Shown here: positions 1 through 12,032 of the stretch, in pieces
How positions within the stretch are numbered: position 1 is the first letter of the stretch
Layout of the letters: the number at the start of each line of letters is the position of its first letter
Assembly (NCBI RefSeq): GCF_947507565.1
Contig: NC_089176.1
Span: forward strand, 2,542,001-2,606,000
DNA length: 64,000 nucleotides
Source: Oscarella lobularis
Taxonomy: Eukaryota; Porifera; Homoscleromorpha; Homosclerophorida; Oscarellidae
Direction: 5' to 3'
Program-made: the position numbers and the translations under genes
The notes under the pieces: generated by a model
The model's database searches: none
Seen by the model: only the letters and a program-made list of their open reading frames with translations
Told to the model about the DNA's origin: nothing

Positions 1-135
1 ATGATCTGGCGTCAATGACCATTCACGCCAAGTGTGATGACGTCATGATCGGTCTTCTCAAAGAGGTAGCGTAGTAAATCTAAATAAGAGGCTCCATTGT
101 ATCACTTCATTTTCTGTTTTGATTTTTCTGAACAG

Positions 136-645
136 AGACTTGGAATTGACATTCCTCCGTTCAAAGTGCAGAGACGATTGCGGGTGCAACTGTCATTGCC
201 TGAACAAAACAAAAAATCACAGAATTTTACCGTAACTGGCTTGGACGCACACTGTGACTTGCCCTACTCATTTATTCAGGTAGCGTTAGAGGCAATGTCA
301 TTCAAGTGTACATCGTATTTACGGCTGCACCTAGACTATTGATATTGAAATTATTGGCAAATCTGGCGCAAATTTGGCTGCGCAGGCAAATCTCGCTGCT
401 GAACCATTTTCAACTCACCTCAACATTGAAAAAGGTAAAAAAAGTGATCAGGTTATTTGGTGACAAAAATTCGACAACGATTTCTCATAGATGAAGAATG
501 CCGACTGAAAATGAGGCTTACCTTTCACGGACACTACGGCGAAGCTCCGCTCGAAATCGTCCGAGACTTGAAGCTCGGCGAAGAGTGGGCAGTCGACTAT
601 CGCATGGCTTACGACCCAATGATTGGAGCGTGGCAATTAGACTGA
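136..645 (+). CDS. C-terminal part of an unrecognised multi-exon gene
   Basis: Three exons fit GT/AG rules and keep one reading frame: about 136-279, 335-434 and 491-645, ending at TGA. Introns are only 55-56 bases. The joined reading frame (about 136 residues) has stretches such as PPFKVQRRLRVQLS, DAHCDLPYSFIQ, GKSGANLAAQANLAAEP and DPMIGAWQLD. Its look is that of a globular, beta-rich domain. I do not recognise the family. The gene must start upstream of the window, since an acceptor-like site (ttctgaacag) precedes the first exon seen here. The frame-consistent splicing is seen; everything about function is unknown. Confidence 0.55.
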
Positions 646-991
646 GCGAACGTCACAGTTTGTACGCGAACTGCATTGCGCGTTTTTGGCTCTATGAACA
701 ACAAGTGCACGTGGCACGTGGTCGTCGTCTCGTCGCGTGAGGTGTGTAGACACATTCTGGCTGTTCTGTGCCCGTCCGTGCCGTACAGGCTTGCCGTTCT
801 GCCGTTATTCGCCGCTATCGAGCTCCTTCGAGCTCCGTGCGTCCCCGTTATCGTGGAGTTCACTACCGGATGAACAGTCCCGGATAATTTACCTTGTTGA
901 CGTCGCCAGACCAACCCCCTTCAGAATCTAACCGCAGAAGACCGACTCGACGTTGTACAGGACGTGCGTGTAAAAATCGGTGACGTTCGCG
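646..991. other. Intergenic stretch upstream of the SH3 gene
   Basis: 346 bases between the end of the first gene and the ATG of the next. Several short open frames exist on both strands but none has coding character. It probably holds the 3' end of the first gene and the promoter of the SH3 gene; no clear TATA box is visible. Confidence 0.4.
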
Positions 992-2482
992 ATGTTTTGG
1001 CGCCGACGCGGTAGCCGCAGTGAAAAGAAAGAGGACAAATACCGACGACGTAAGCGCAAACTCGTTTTTTTATCCGATCCGGCCCGGCCCTCCCCGTCTC
1101 TTTTGCATTGCCTCCATCGCACGACCGTTCTAAAAACACATCTCCCTTACCTAGCACTCGCAAAACAACTCTCCAAGATATCGACGACGACGCGCACGTC
1201 ACGATACTGTAGCCTAGGCCATGTTTATGATAAAGAGATCGCGTCCCCCCGAAGCCTTGCAGGTGTTCGCTTTGGCGGCGGCGTAAAAGAGGCCGCGCCT
1301 GCCCTACTACTGCGATTAGTGTTTACCCCACCAATTTTCTCTCTCGCAATAGAATTGGACGAATCCCTATCGCGTCGCGAGCAGCGGCGAGAGATCGAGA
1401 TCGACGACGACGACGACGACGAAGTCGAGCTCGACGACGATCTCGTCGCCCTTCCCAAGCCCGTTCTCACGGAGGTCGTCGCCGATTTTCCGCCGCGCGT
1501 CGCCGCCGCGGAGCTCAAGGGCTTCGAATCGCAATTGACGGTGAAAGAGGGCGATCGCGTTCGCGTTCTCTATCGCCGATCGTCGACGTGGTCCATCGAT
1601 TGGGTCTACGCGGCGGCGGCGACCGGCGACGGCGAGGGATACATTCCCGCTCACTACTGCCGCGCCTATGCACCTGCGCACGCCGTTCGGCGCTATGACG
1701 ACGAGAAAAAAGAGCGCGAAGCGACGACGACGACGACGACGGTAACGAAACCGGAGATATCTCTGACGAAACGTCGCGACGTCGTTTCGACGAGAGTCGA
1801 CGCGAAGAAAGGCGATCGGGTCGAAGTCGTCGATAATTTTTGCGCCGCGAAGTCGGCGCAGTTGAGCGTGAAGCAGGGCGAACAGCTGACCGTCGTCGCG
1901 GAAGAGAAGGATCATCTTTATGGGTGGCCCCTCGTGAGAAACGAGGCGGGAAAAGTCGGATGCGTTCCGGTCGGACATCTCCGTATTGTCTCGAGAGGTA
2001 AAGGCATCTTCTTTTTACCTGTTGTTGCTGTATTTTGTAGATACACTAGAAGATACTTTTAAAAAGTAGTAGTCCCCTCCCCCCCCCATGCCCCTGCTCC
2101 AATAGTGCAATTCGCTAACTAAATTTGCCTTACCTTGGGCTGCTTGTACACTGAACAGACAGTCCCATTCAATCATGACAATGTCATTGCGGTCTACGGA
2201 CAGTAGTTCCCAAGGCAACGTTTTTAGCACAAGGCGTACCATTGACCCACCCTTTGCTTTGTCTAATTTGTACGTTCTGCCGTAGCCGTGCGACGAGTCA
2301 ACGTGCCTCTGGTCAAATGGTCGAAGCCGGAAGAAGAAGAGAAACGTGCTGGAGTGGAGCTTCGCTCTACCGTTCGAAGCAAGCTCAAGATGTGGGTTAG
2401 AACGCAGCAGCGAAGAGACGCTCTGAATCGAAAGAGAGGCTCTGTGGAGTCAGGCTCCAGTTCGAACGTGTCACTTGTTTAG
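992..2482 (+). CDS. Protein with two SH3 domains
   Basis: Three exons, 992-1049, 1353-1997 and 2286-2482, join in frame to give 299 aa. The first exon encodes the basic start MFWRRRGSRSEKKEDKYRR. The first intron (donor gtaagc, acceptor ctcgcaatag) can be read through, but splicing removes a low-complexity stretch and keeps the frame. After an Asp-rich run come two SH3-like units. The first has LTVKEGDRVRVLYR, then W, then GDGEGYIPAHYC. The second has VEVVDNF, then LSVKQGEQLTVV, then GWPLVRNEAGKVGCVP. SH3 domains bind proline-rich peptides, so an adaptor role in cytoskeletal or signalling complexes is likely. The tail is basic and ends in a Ser-rich stretch. I cannot assign an orthologue. The last intron (1998-2285) is the least certain part of the model. 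Confidence 0.6.
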
Positions 2483-2750
2483 TTCGGTAAATAAGGACGC
2501 GCTTTTTAACTAAGGTGCACTGTGCAGTGCATTTTCTGTTGCTGTTGTGAAAAAGCACTGACAGTGTGGGTACGTAATTGCCGTGCCTTCGCTAATTTTG
2601 TTGAATGTTGAGGGCCTTTTAAACTAATAAAGAGAAGTTGTCTTCAGCTTGCTTTTCTTTTTGTCGATTCATATCCTACATTGATCTACTTTGTGTCCTG
2701 GCATTTCACAGGTTTTGCAGAAATAATTAAGTTTATGGCTAAATACGTAG

Positions 2751-5700
2751 TCATATAGAGCAGTACCTGAACAGGACCGTTCTTGCCAACGAAGGCTGAT
2801 TGCTCTGCCTATAAATAAGTGATAGATTAAAAGCAGCCTCCCGGTGAAGCGACGTCGTCGAATCAGCAGCGAGATTGAGAACTTTGTTGTAATAAACGAC
2901 AGCGAGATAATTGAGGTCTAGTAATAGGATTAAGTAGAGGAACTGTTTATTTTGAATCCTTACCAAGTTGATGAAATGCTCTCGCCACGTTGTAGTACGT
3001 TTCGCTATTGACTCCCCGCAGATTCATGTATCGTCGAAACAAGGCGAATGCCTGCACGACGTGAGCGTGCCGAAAGGAGTTGAACCGTTTCATAGCCAAG
3101 TTCAGGTAGCAGATGGCAACGCACAAGACGATCAGGCTGTTATTCGGATCCTGCACAAGAGCTCGTTGATATGTCGCTAAAAGAACGAGAATTGTATAGA
3201 AGGAGTGACGGCTTTCTTTGGCATATACCAAGGCCAAGTTTGTGGCTTCCTGCGTAGAGACAGTTGTGTCCGACCGTTAGCAGCAGAGGAAGAGACTTGG
3301 AGGAGTTCTGAAGTAAAAGAGGTCGTCCACGTTTGCAAATCAATTCCTTCTATCGCTAACCTTAATAATTAATAAGCGCATGGCGAATTTTGCCAGACGT
3401 CTGTCGCGTAGTCCGTTCATCAGCGTATTGGCGAGATTCCACAAAGGAACGTTGTCACAATGCTGCAGTCGGAAAACAATAATAAAAACAACAACAGCAA
3501 CAAAAGGCAAGGAAACAAAAAATTACTTTTTGACAAAGCACCCGAATGTACTCAAAGCCTACATGATACTCCTTGCAGGCGAGACAAGCAATGGCACACG
3601 CCACTCTAACGTTCTAGTTGGAAAAAAAGATTATATTGAAAAAACAATTCTCAATTACAAATGGTACACAGCACCTCAGCAATGCCCTTTGAAGTGGGAG
3701 GAGCAAACCGATGCGACGCCGCGCAAGCAAAAGCAAGACGTCTCAGCTCTCCCAGACGACCCAACTGGATCAGGGCATTGCCAACCTGAGATACAAACCC
3801 ACTACTATATTATAGGAAGAAAGAGCATAAAGGAGCGAGAGAGAACCTCGATAAACAATTTCCACCAATCCTCTGCATCAATATTGGCTTCCTTGGCGTA
3901 GTCGCACAGGCGACGAGGCAAAGGATCTGCGGATAAAGAGATTCTTGGCCGCTAATTTTTCTCACTGCAGTCTCCTCACCCGACCCAGTTGCGCCTTTTC
4001 TCATCTCCTGTCGCGCTTTTCGACACGAGTACAAACAGATGCCTATTCGGAATTTTCGATCGAACGACGACTTACGATTTTCTTCGACGTATGTACCTCG
4101 TAGATTCTTTGCGTAGTAGACGTGGCGAAAATAGTAGCTGAGCATTTCGAGACCGCAAGCAGCGAACTCGTTCAATTGATTCTGATCTTTCAATAGTCTG
4201 CACTTGTGAAGCATTATCTGGTAATCCTAACCCAAAAGGAAAAACAATTCAGTGAGATTAAAAATATTTAGCGTACGCACCTTTGTTTGCTCGTCCTCTC
4301 TATCTAATGGAACGGGAATGTCGTGTACAAAAGACAAATCCAGCTGGCCGCCTTCGATCCAGTCGTCGTCAATTTCGTACTCGCCAAAATTGGCCACATC
4401 ATCTGGATAGAAGTATATACATGTAGTACCGTTCACAAGTTTTAGGCCCCAATGCCAATATCATGAGGTTCTAAAGAGATAATTTTGTTTTTTGGTTGAG
4501 CGATCGCGTCGTGGAATGGCGCACTTGTGACCGCGATCTACTGAGGCCCCCTTTGGCCGCCCTTGTTTCATCAACCGTTAATCAAAAAGAAAATCGGCAC
4601 TCGACACACGTCTTCAACGGAAGACGGTGCTATGGGAAACTTATCCGGTATCAGAGTGTGTTGGAAGTTCCGCGTGGACAGGGAAGGTGCAGAGCGCCGT
4701 TGTCAATAGGCAGCCACCAGGCCATAGTTGCCTACACCTTGTAGAGAGTTAGAGTTACCAACTAACTTCTATCTCCTCTGGCAGAGGATGTTAAATGGGG
4801 GTTTATATACATCATCGCTTTCCAGGGTAATTCAACTGCGGCTTTTTGCGACTCTAAACACAGCGCAATTTCAAATCGTTCGCACAAATCAACCGCAAAT
4901 GCATTTCTGCAAAGGTTCCAAGCAACATTTCGTCGCAAATCGGTCTAAAAAACGACGACGACAGTAGGTGTGCGCGCGCGTTCAGATGACGTCAACAGTG
5001 ACGCACTAGCTACGCGCTAATCGCTTCGAAAATGCTTCAAACGAGAAGTAGAAGCGAATTGGCAACGAAATAGGTTTTTTAGAGTCATTCTTGCCTGATA
5101 TCTAAGTACCGTGCGCTTGACTGCCCGTTATACACGAAGTATCCTACGTAATTCGACCCCGCTCCCGCTTACCCGCCCCCGGTGGGCGCTGTCGTACCGG
5201 TTTGAGTAAGAGCTTGAAGGGCTTGCTCGGGACGATCAAGTTGCTGATAGAGCGACGACAGGGAAAGTCTCGCGTCCAAGTGCGTCGGTGCAAGAGCGAC
5301 GACTCGTTCGTATGCGACGATCGCTTCCTCCAATTGGCCGAGAGCGCTGTGACACTCGGCAACGCGCAGCCAAACGCCGGCCTTGCACAAAGAGAACGAT
5401 AGCTTTTTATTTCTAATCATAGAAATTTTCTACTTGATTATATTTCTCAGTTTGAACGAGTTGAGATTGCAAGGAGAGCGCAATTTCGTATCGGCCTGAG
5501 CGAGAGAATAAGCATCAAAGGGCCAAAAAAAATTTGTCCTCCCAGAGTACCGCAGAGCGAAAAGACTTCGGCTACGTCTAGGAACAGATCTCCAAAAGTG
5601 GTCGGATCTTGCCGTAATAGAACTTCAGTAGCGTTCTGACATTTCGCAGATGAGAACCAGTTTTCAGGAGCACATCTCTGCGCTTACCTTAGCCGCTTCG

Positions 5701-7698
5701 ATTTGTTGTTTGTGGACGAGACAGACGATCAGCTTCGCTCGTATGTCAATGTGAAGGTCGTCCGGCACCGCGTACACGAACTCCGGAACCGGCGGAACGA
5801 CGATCTCGGCACTGTCGCCGAGAAAACGAGCCAACTGAATATCGCTAGTGGCCGACTCCGGCGCCGCGGACAGCAAAGTGTCCTCGATGCGTTCAGATCG
5901 CTGCAAAGCGACCGAGGACAATTCGTGAAGATCACCACCGGTGGATGACGAGAGTGGTTCGGCGCCGGCGCCGACGCGAGAAACGTTGCAGTGAGAACAA
6001 ATGACCTGAAAAGAAAAAATAAATGTCGTGACTAGTAAATCAATTCCTGTAGCAAAACAAATAAAAGTGAAAGGAGCAATACATGTATCTAGGTGTTGAA
6101 TTCAAGCCTCCTAGATCTATCTTTGCATCTCTTACGTCGTGGGCAAGTTCGTAGTTCTGAGCTGCTATAGCCAACTCGGCCAAAAGGTTCACGCCTATGA
6201 TTAATTAGGAAGAGCGTTTTTCTCGTGTGTACTTTTTCCCTGTTTTTCTTACCGTCCAAATCTATGCAGTCGGGATACTTCCCAAAGGCGGCGTGAAGCA
6301 CGCTGACAGCCTTGTCAGATCTCGTCGATTCGTTGTGAAGCTGAACAACGACCGAATGTCGATAGTGAGAAAAACTACAGCGATTTTCCTCATGCCCTGT
6401 ACCTTGGCTATCTCTATGGCAACCTGAAAATGCTTCGGTCCCTCCTCGTCAGCCGGCAAAACCTACCAATCAAATTAAATCCTTTTGACCGTGTGGGATA
6501 TCAGAACACCTTGCCTCTTCTATTTTCTCGTAATCAGACAGGGCTTTAGGATGTTGACTCAAGCTCTGATAGAATCCGGCTCTCTTCCATAGAAGATCGG
6601 CGCAGAATAGCGTGCTGTTCTTATCCTTGCTAGTCAAACTGATTGCTAGAGAACGAAGAGACTCGTACCGAAGGGAACCCAACGTCTCGTGCGTTCTGTT
6701 ACCCTGGGTGATACAGCTAATGGCTCTCTTCACGTCGTGTCGTTCCATCGACATCTCGGCCAATTTCACCCACAAGTCGACGTCATTGCGCTGGAGATGA
6801 GCGGTAATCAAAGAAATCTACAACAAGAGAACGATTAATTAAATAAAACGTATATCTATATCAATAAATGACGTGACCTCAAAACATTTATCCCGCTCTT
6901 CAGTTTCCTCATAGATCATGGCCAACGTCTGAAACGGTTCAACGCAAAACGGAGCTAAGACGCCAGTCGCCGTATATAAAGTAATACGCGATCCAACGTG
7001 AAAACGATAACCTTGCCGTATTAGTTCAATGCACAGTTTAGTCGCTTCTTCCATTTCTTGCTTTGCAAAGCAAATGTTCGCTCGACCCATCATCGATTTC
7101 TGATGTGAAGACAGGCTTCGTCGAACAGCGGGACCCTAAACAAGGTTCTTTGCCCCATTGGTATATATCGTGTGTCTTACGTACTCTCGACACTTTCAAA
7201 TGATCCATGAAACGACGTTTCCTCTGCAGTCGATCGCGAGTTAAATCCTGAATAAATTCGTCGGCCTCAGCAGAAGCAGAAGCGGAGGAAATGTCTTTGT
7301 GTTCTAAAAAATCAATAAATAATCAATGGAGATCATGTGTCTACTGTACCTCCTTTGCCGGCAGAAACTCGACTAGAAACGACATTTCCCGACTCCATTT
7401 CTGTCGAAGTGTCGTTGAGAACATCCCAGAGAGACTCTAAAACGTATTAGGGGTATCTATCCACTATCATTCTTCAAGATATTTCCTTTGCACCGTTTCG
7501 TGACTCTCCTCCTCTTTCATCGTCGTCATCTTCTTCTCGTTCCCTTGCTCCCGCCCCTTCCTCTTCTATTCCCGACATGGTCGACCATTGGTCGAATGCA
7601 ATTCGACCGTCGAGATATTGCAAGAGAAGTTTCGCCTGTTCGTTCTCCTTTTCGCCTCGTTCGCCTGCACCGCTTCCTTCTCCTTCGCATCCTTCCAT
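2751..7698 (-). CDS. GTF3C3: General transcription factor 3C subunit 3 (TFIIIC TPR subunit)
   Basis: TFIIIC recruits TFIIIB and RNA polymerase III to tRNA and 5S promoters; this subunit is a nuclear TPR scaffold that contacts TFIIIB. The gene has many short exons on the minus strand. The N-terminal exon has LLQYLDGRIAFDQW and an acidic run. Following exons give MMGRANICFAKQEMEEATK, PFQTLAMIYEETEERDKCFE, DLWVKLAEMSMERHDVKRA, LRVAECHSALGQLEEA and ALAPTHLDARLSLSSLYQQL. Further down are SFRHAHVVQAFALFRRYMNL and the C-terminus EAAFNLSLIYRQSNQPSLAR, then the end RYCSI and TGA at 2751-2753. The order and C-terminus match animal GTF3C3 as I know it. The start at 7698 is preferred over the ATG at 7578 because the conserved N-terminal helix (LLQYLDGRIAFDQW) lies upstream of the latter. 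Exon borders were only partly worked out; 4440-5140 is probably a longer intron. Confidence 0.88.
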
Positions 7699-8426
7699 TC
7701 CCAGGCTTCGATTTTTGTGTAGATATCGACTCTTTCTTGCTGCTGTTTCGACTCGTTTGGCGTTACGACAATCGTAACAGTTCTCGTGAATAATTCATTA
7801 GTGCCAATACCGAAGGTGAACACCTCTTCCAAAGATTTGATTTGTAGCCAAAGGATAATACGGTAATTGTTGGGATGCCTCAAAGGTCAGACAAATTCAT
7901 TTCCATAGTGTGCATCCAGCTTCTCCAATCTAATTCAGCTAAGATACATGCAAACCGGCAGGTGTGAAAATGAACGGTTCCTAGTGCAGAGGGCAAACGT
8001 ACACTTTGCTACAAGCGGTTGGGGCCGGTCGCGTTAATTTTAGAAAGGTTACACCATTATATCTATGGCTACACCATGGAGTTATATGCGAACCTTGCTT
8101 GCTACTGACTGTGTAGAGCAAGGAATCGGACCGCTTGGCACACCTTGAACAAATGTTTCTGAGGACAATCATCTGATAAGAGCAGAGAGCCCTAGCTGAC
8201 TTAGGCAGGGCCGGTATAGAACTAAGAAGCCAAATAAGGCATTCCGTAGAGTGAAATCAAAAGTGGCATTGATGGGATTCAAAATTGAAGAATCGCTACA
8301 AGAGCAGGAAAAACAAAGGAAGGCGCGGAAGATATGTCCTGTTCGCGGGCGGGCGTGAACACACACGCAACTATAAGAACCGATCGTGAACTGATTCACA
8401 ATCATAAGGCTCGCACTTTGGCAAAG
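7699..8426. other. Intergenic region between GTF3C3 and the first array gene
   Basis: 728 bases separating the divergent starts of GTF3C3 (minus) and the first D10C gene (plus). No coding sequence is convincing. An ACTATAAGAA stretch at about 8369-8378 lies some 55 bases upstream of the ATG at 8427 and may be its TATA box. This upstream region does not resemble the promoters of the other A1 genes. Confidence 0.4.
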
Positions 8427-9581
8427 ATGATTTTGACCGCTCTAGTCGTCATTCTGTTCATCGCTCCGATATCGGCTATGGTAAGTATAAACCCACGACC
8501 GCCGCCGGAGGAGAGCAACTCAAAGCCGCCGCTGAAGGCCGAAGGCTTCACCGACGAACCGGGTTGGCTCAACTTGAACACGTCGCGAGTGCCGTCAATA
8601 CCGTATCCCGGTCAAACAGTCACCGTTGTCGTGTATGCTCTCAGTAACTATTATCATTCCCTGATGAATCCCCAGTTTGTGTGTCGCTTCACGAGCAAGA
8701 CTAATCCATCGCAGACGTTCGACTCCGACTACGCTCGACTCCGACCGGTCGCGCAGGGGGACCCGTGTCTCGTCATCGACTGTCCGTTGAAGAGCGTCAC
8801 GTCGTGGAAGATCGAAGAACGAACGGCCATCGTTTCCGTTATGTATCGATCGGAAAGCGAACTGAAATTCATTGGGAAAGAAGGCGACGACATGATCACG
8901 TTCATTGACGCGTGGACGAGCTTCGAATACGACACAAACAAAGGAAGCATTGCTATACACGGCAACAGTCTCAATCCCGATCACGAGCACTCGGCTAAAT
9001 TCGTGCTCGACAACGGTCACATTTTCATCGTTCTAGCAAGGCCAACATCGCTCAGTAAAGTAACCTTTGACTTGACCAAACACGTCGAGGCTCTTGAAGG
9101 AAAGATTTCTGCTCGCATAATACTATTCACGACGCAAGGACTGGTGCCGTACGACGGTGACGAAGGAGGTGACACGGTCATTCTCGAGTCGCCTGTCGCA
9201 CACGAGGCTTGCGATAACCATAATTTGGTCAACCAGCCGTGGAGAAAAATATCAAATATATTTCAGTCTCCACTTTACTGCGACAGGAACGGCGCGGGAA
9301 TTTTAGTCGACGGATGGAATCGCATCGATCCGTCCATTGGCGGCCGACTGCCTCAATCGTGTCCACCAACACACCGTTGCGGCACACACGCGACCGGATG
9401 GCTGCGCGATCCTCCTCCCGTCGAGAAAGGAGTTGAAGAGGCAAACACAGTGTGCTATCACTGGAGCAACAATTGTTGCTCGTGGCACTCGGCAGTGAAG
9501 GTTGTCAATTGCGGCGACTTTTTAGTCTATCATCTGCCCGCGCCTCAGCATTGCAGTTTGAGCTATTGCGGCGATGCTTGA
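8427..9581 (+). CDS. Secreted D10C-domain protein, subfamily A1, copy 1
   Basis: Intronless, 384 aa. The start at 8427 places a signal peptide (MILTALVVILFIAPISAM) first; the frame runs 31 codons further upstream but without a better start. A Pro-rich linker (PRPPPEESN) follows, then the unrecognised N-terminal module (about 45-255) with the conserved sequon NTS, QFVCRFTSK, and PCLVIDCPL. The last ~120 residues hold ten cysteines: NQPWRK, YCDRN, GWNR, RCGTHATGWL, CYHWSNNCC, VKVVNCGDFLVYHLPAP, SYC. This is the layout of the D8C/D10C domain of uromodulin, GP2 and OIT3. It is the outermost array member, tail-to-tail with the next gene (330-base spacer). Secretion is well supported. The ligand is unknown. 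Confidence 0.88.
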   Translation: MILTALVVILFIAPISAMVSINPRPPPEESNSKPPLKAEGFTDEPGWLNLNTSRVPSIPYPGQTVTVVVYALSNYYHSLMNPQFVCRFTSKTNPSQTFDSDYARLRPVAQGDPCLVIDCPLKSVTSWKIEERTAIVSVMYRSESELKFIGKEGDDMITFIDAWTSFEYDTNKGSIAIHGNSLNPDHEHSAKFVLDNGHIFIVLARPTSLSKVTFDLTKHVEALEGKISARIILFTTQGLVPYDGDEGGDTVILESPVAHEACDNHNLVNQPWRKISNIFQSPLYCDRNGAGILVDGWNRIDPSIGGRLPQSCPPTHRCGTHATGWLRDPPPVEKGVEEANTVCYHWSNNCCSWHSAVKVVNCGDFLVYHLPAPQHCSLSYCGDA

Positions 9582-9911
9582 GAATCGAAAGATCAAGAAA
9601 CGTTCAGAATAATGTGTTATGCTTTCTCTTTTTTTCTCTCGTGCTGTCTATCTCTTGCGCTCAGCAATTTTGATGTCTCTGTCTTTCCTTAGAAGTGGCT
9701 CGTTGTGCATACTAGTCTCTCGCCTAACAGTAGCTGTTGTATCACTGTCTGAAAAATTGGCTGTGTTTGGCTGCACGTGAAATTTAAACAGCTATAGATC
9801 TTTTAGTTTGAGTAAGAGGAATTTTAAAGCAACACGTGCAACCAAAGAGAAACTAAAGAGCAGCCACATCAATCTAGTCTGTTGTAAGTCAAAGTTGAGC
9901 GCGCCTTTCTT
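9582..9911. other. Tail-to-tail spacer between two A1 genes
   Basis: 330 bases holding both 3' ends. The segment ACGTTCAGAATAATGTGTTA recurs after every A1 relic in the array. The segment CACGTGCAACCAAAGAGAAA recurs downstream of every minus-strand A1 gene. It also has a reverse-complement copy at about 15983-16248. No gene is seen. Confidence 0.6.
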
Positions 9912-11054
9912 TTAGGCATCGCCGCAATAGCTCAAACTGCAGTGCTGAGGCGCAGGCAGATGATAGACTAAAAAGTCGCCGCAATTGACAACCTTCACTG
10001 CCGAGTTCCACAAGCAACAATTGTTGCTCCAGTGATAGCAAACTGTGTTTGCCTCTTCAACTCCTTTCTCGACGGGAGGAGGATCGCGCAGCCATCCGGT
10101 TGCGTGTGTGCCGCAACGGTGTGTTGGTGGACACGATTGAGGCAGTCGGCCGCCAATGGACGGATCGATGCGATTCCATCCGTCGACTAAAATTCCCGCG
10201 CCGTTCCTGTCGCAGTAAAGTGGAGACTGAAGTGTATTTGATATTTTTCTCCACGGCTGGTTGACCAAATTATGGTTATCGCAAGCCTCGTGCTTGATAG
10301 GTGACTCGAGAATGACCGTGTCACCGCCTTTATCGCCGTCGTACGGCACCAATCCTTGTGTCGTAAAGAGTTTTACCTGAGCAGAAACTTTTTCTTCGAG
10401 ATCCTCAACGTCTTTGGTCAAGTCAAACGTTATTTCACTGAGTGATGTTGGCCTCGCTAGAACAGTGAAGGCATTACCATTCTCTAGCACAAACTTGGCG
10501 GAGTGCTCGTGATCGGGATTGAGACTTTCCCCGCGAATGAGAATAGTTCCCGCGTTCGTGTCGTATTCGAAACTCGTCCACGCGTCGATGAACGTCAGCA
10601 TGTTGTCGCCTTCTTTCCCAATGAATTTCAGTTCGCTGTCCGATCGATACATAACGGAAACGACGGCCGTTCGTTCTTCGATCTTCCACGACGTGACGCT
10701 CTTCAACGGACAGTCGATGACGAAACACGGATCTCCCTTCGCGACCGGTCGGAGTCGAGCGTAGTCGGAGTCGAACGTCTGCGATGGATTAGTCTTGCTC
10801 GTGAAGCGACACACAAACTGGGGATTCATCAGGGAATGATAATAGTTACTGAGAGCATACACGACAACGGTGACTGTTTGACCGGGATACGGTATTGACG
10901 GCACTCGCGACGTGTTCAAGTTGAGCCAGCCCGGCTCGGCAGTGAAGCCTTCTAAATCCAGCGACTCGGAATTGCTCTCCTCCGGCGGCGGTCTTGGTTG
11001 TTCCATGGCTGATATCGGAGAAGCGAATAGGAGGGCGAGAGCGGCTAGCAGCAT
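9912..11054 (-). CDS. Secreted D10C-domain protein, subfamily A1, copy 2
   Basis: Intronless, 380 aa. The start ATG at 11054 gives MLLAALALLFASPISAM; the frame can be read two codons further from a TTG, which I reject. The protein is nearly collinear with copy 1 in the D10C half (same PPTHRCGTHATGWLRDPPPV). It differs mainly in the middle (YDTNAGTILIRGESLNPDHE). A sequon (NTS) sits in the first strand of the N-terminal module, as in all copies. It forms divergent pair 1 with the A2 gene at 12033. A TATA-like TACATAAAG at about 11107-11116 lies some 55-60 bases upstream of the ATG and is shared with other A1 genes. Confidence 0.88.
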   Translation of the reverse strand: MLLAALALLFASPISAMEQPRPPPEESNSESLDLEGFTAEPGWLNLNTSRVPSIPYPGQTVTVVVYALSNYYHSLMNPQFVCRFTSKTNPSQTFDSDYARLRPVAKGDPCFVIDCPLKSVTSWKIEERTAVVSVMYRSDSELKFIGKEGDNMLTFIDAWTSFEYDTNAGTILIRGESLNPDHEHSAKFVLENGNAFTVLARPTSLSEITFDLTKDVEDLEEKVSAQVKLFTTQGLVPYDGDKGGDTVILESPIKHEACDNHNLVNQPWRKISNTLQSPLYCDRNGAGILVDGWNRIDPSIGGRLPQSCPPTHRCGTHATGWLRDPPPVEKGVEEANTVCYHWSNNCCLWNSAVKVVNCGDFLVYHLPAPQHCSLSYCGDA

Positions 11055-12032
11055 CCTCAAGTTGTAGCAATGCGTTTGTGACTGTGGTAAGTGCTGCTCG
11101 CAGCCTTCTTTATGTAGGGTCTGCGTTTCCGCCGGATAGAGGAAGTGCAGTCATAACGACAAATTAGATGCAGTCATGTAATTTTTACTTAGGAATGTGT
11201 CAGCCGTTTTTTGAACCGATTCGAACAATTTGCAGGACAGAAAAGCCTGCAAAAAAAATCAGACGCTGGATACTATACGATTCTTCACTGCTGTAGGATG
11301 CAAGACCGCTTCTGTCGGTGGAAGCTATGAGGTGACCTGACCGGACCTGCCAGCGCGATGAATGCCAAACATTTGACCTTTGGTGAGCCCGGCGGGCGAT
11401 GATCTCCCACCGATTCAAAACAGGAAGTTCAAGATAGCCTTTTTCAGGAGTGCCGCAAACCGTTTTTCTTCGTTACTTGAAACGATCACACGGTACCAAA
11501 CTGCGATGTGGAATATATACCCATCCCATGATAAACGGCACCGGTAGTAACTGACGAAAGGTGAACCGCTCAAACTCTTCGCGGAGTCCGGCTAGCAAGG
11601 CCTATATGTCAACAAATTGGCGCTATTTTTCTACGCCATAGACAGCGGTTATCATCGCGCTTCGCCTGCACATACGGCAATCTTCACTGTGTTCTTTATC
11701 GCCGTTTATAGCATCCTCATTGCAACGAATAAAGACTCTGATTTGTGGTTAGAAAGTGCATCCCGAAATGGCTCAGTAAATGTATTAATACAGTCAAAGG
11801 TTGCTCAATTAAATTGGAACCGCAGTGAGCGAATTCGGGAAAAGCAAAAGACGAACAAACACCACTGGAAGTCATGCTGATTCTGCAGAGGTCGCCAACG
11901 TCGACCACAGGATGTCCAAAGAGGAACTGATATCCACTTCCTAGAGACGAGACTATCTATAAGTGACCCACTGACAAGGCAACCGCTCACTCTTCCTTCC
12001 ACACAGTCAGGCAGCAGAACGATTGAGACACT
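11055..12032. promoter_or_regulatory. Bidirectional promoter region of pair 1
   Basis: 978 bases between A1 (minus) and A2 (plus). The A1 side carries TACATAAAG near 11110. The A2 side carries a CTATAAG box at 11957-11963 and a leader ending in CACACAGTCAGGCAGCAGAA before the ATG at 12033. The central part contains the repeated block GCGCTATTTTTCTACGCCAT seen in the other pair promoters. No coding sequence is seen. Confidence 0.65.

Noticed and set aside
1367..1978. 203-codon minus-strand open frame, Arg-rich
   Set aside because: Antisense of the SH3 exon; composition results from the GC-rich, Asp/Arg-coding plus strand.
3380..3901. 173-codon plus-strand open frame
   Set aside because: Lies over introns and an exon of GTF3C3 on the other strand; low-complexity start and no domain.
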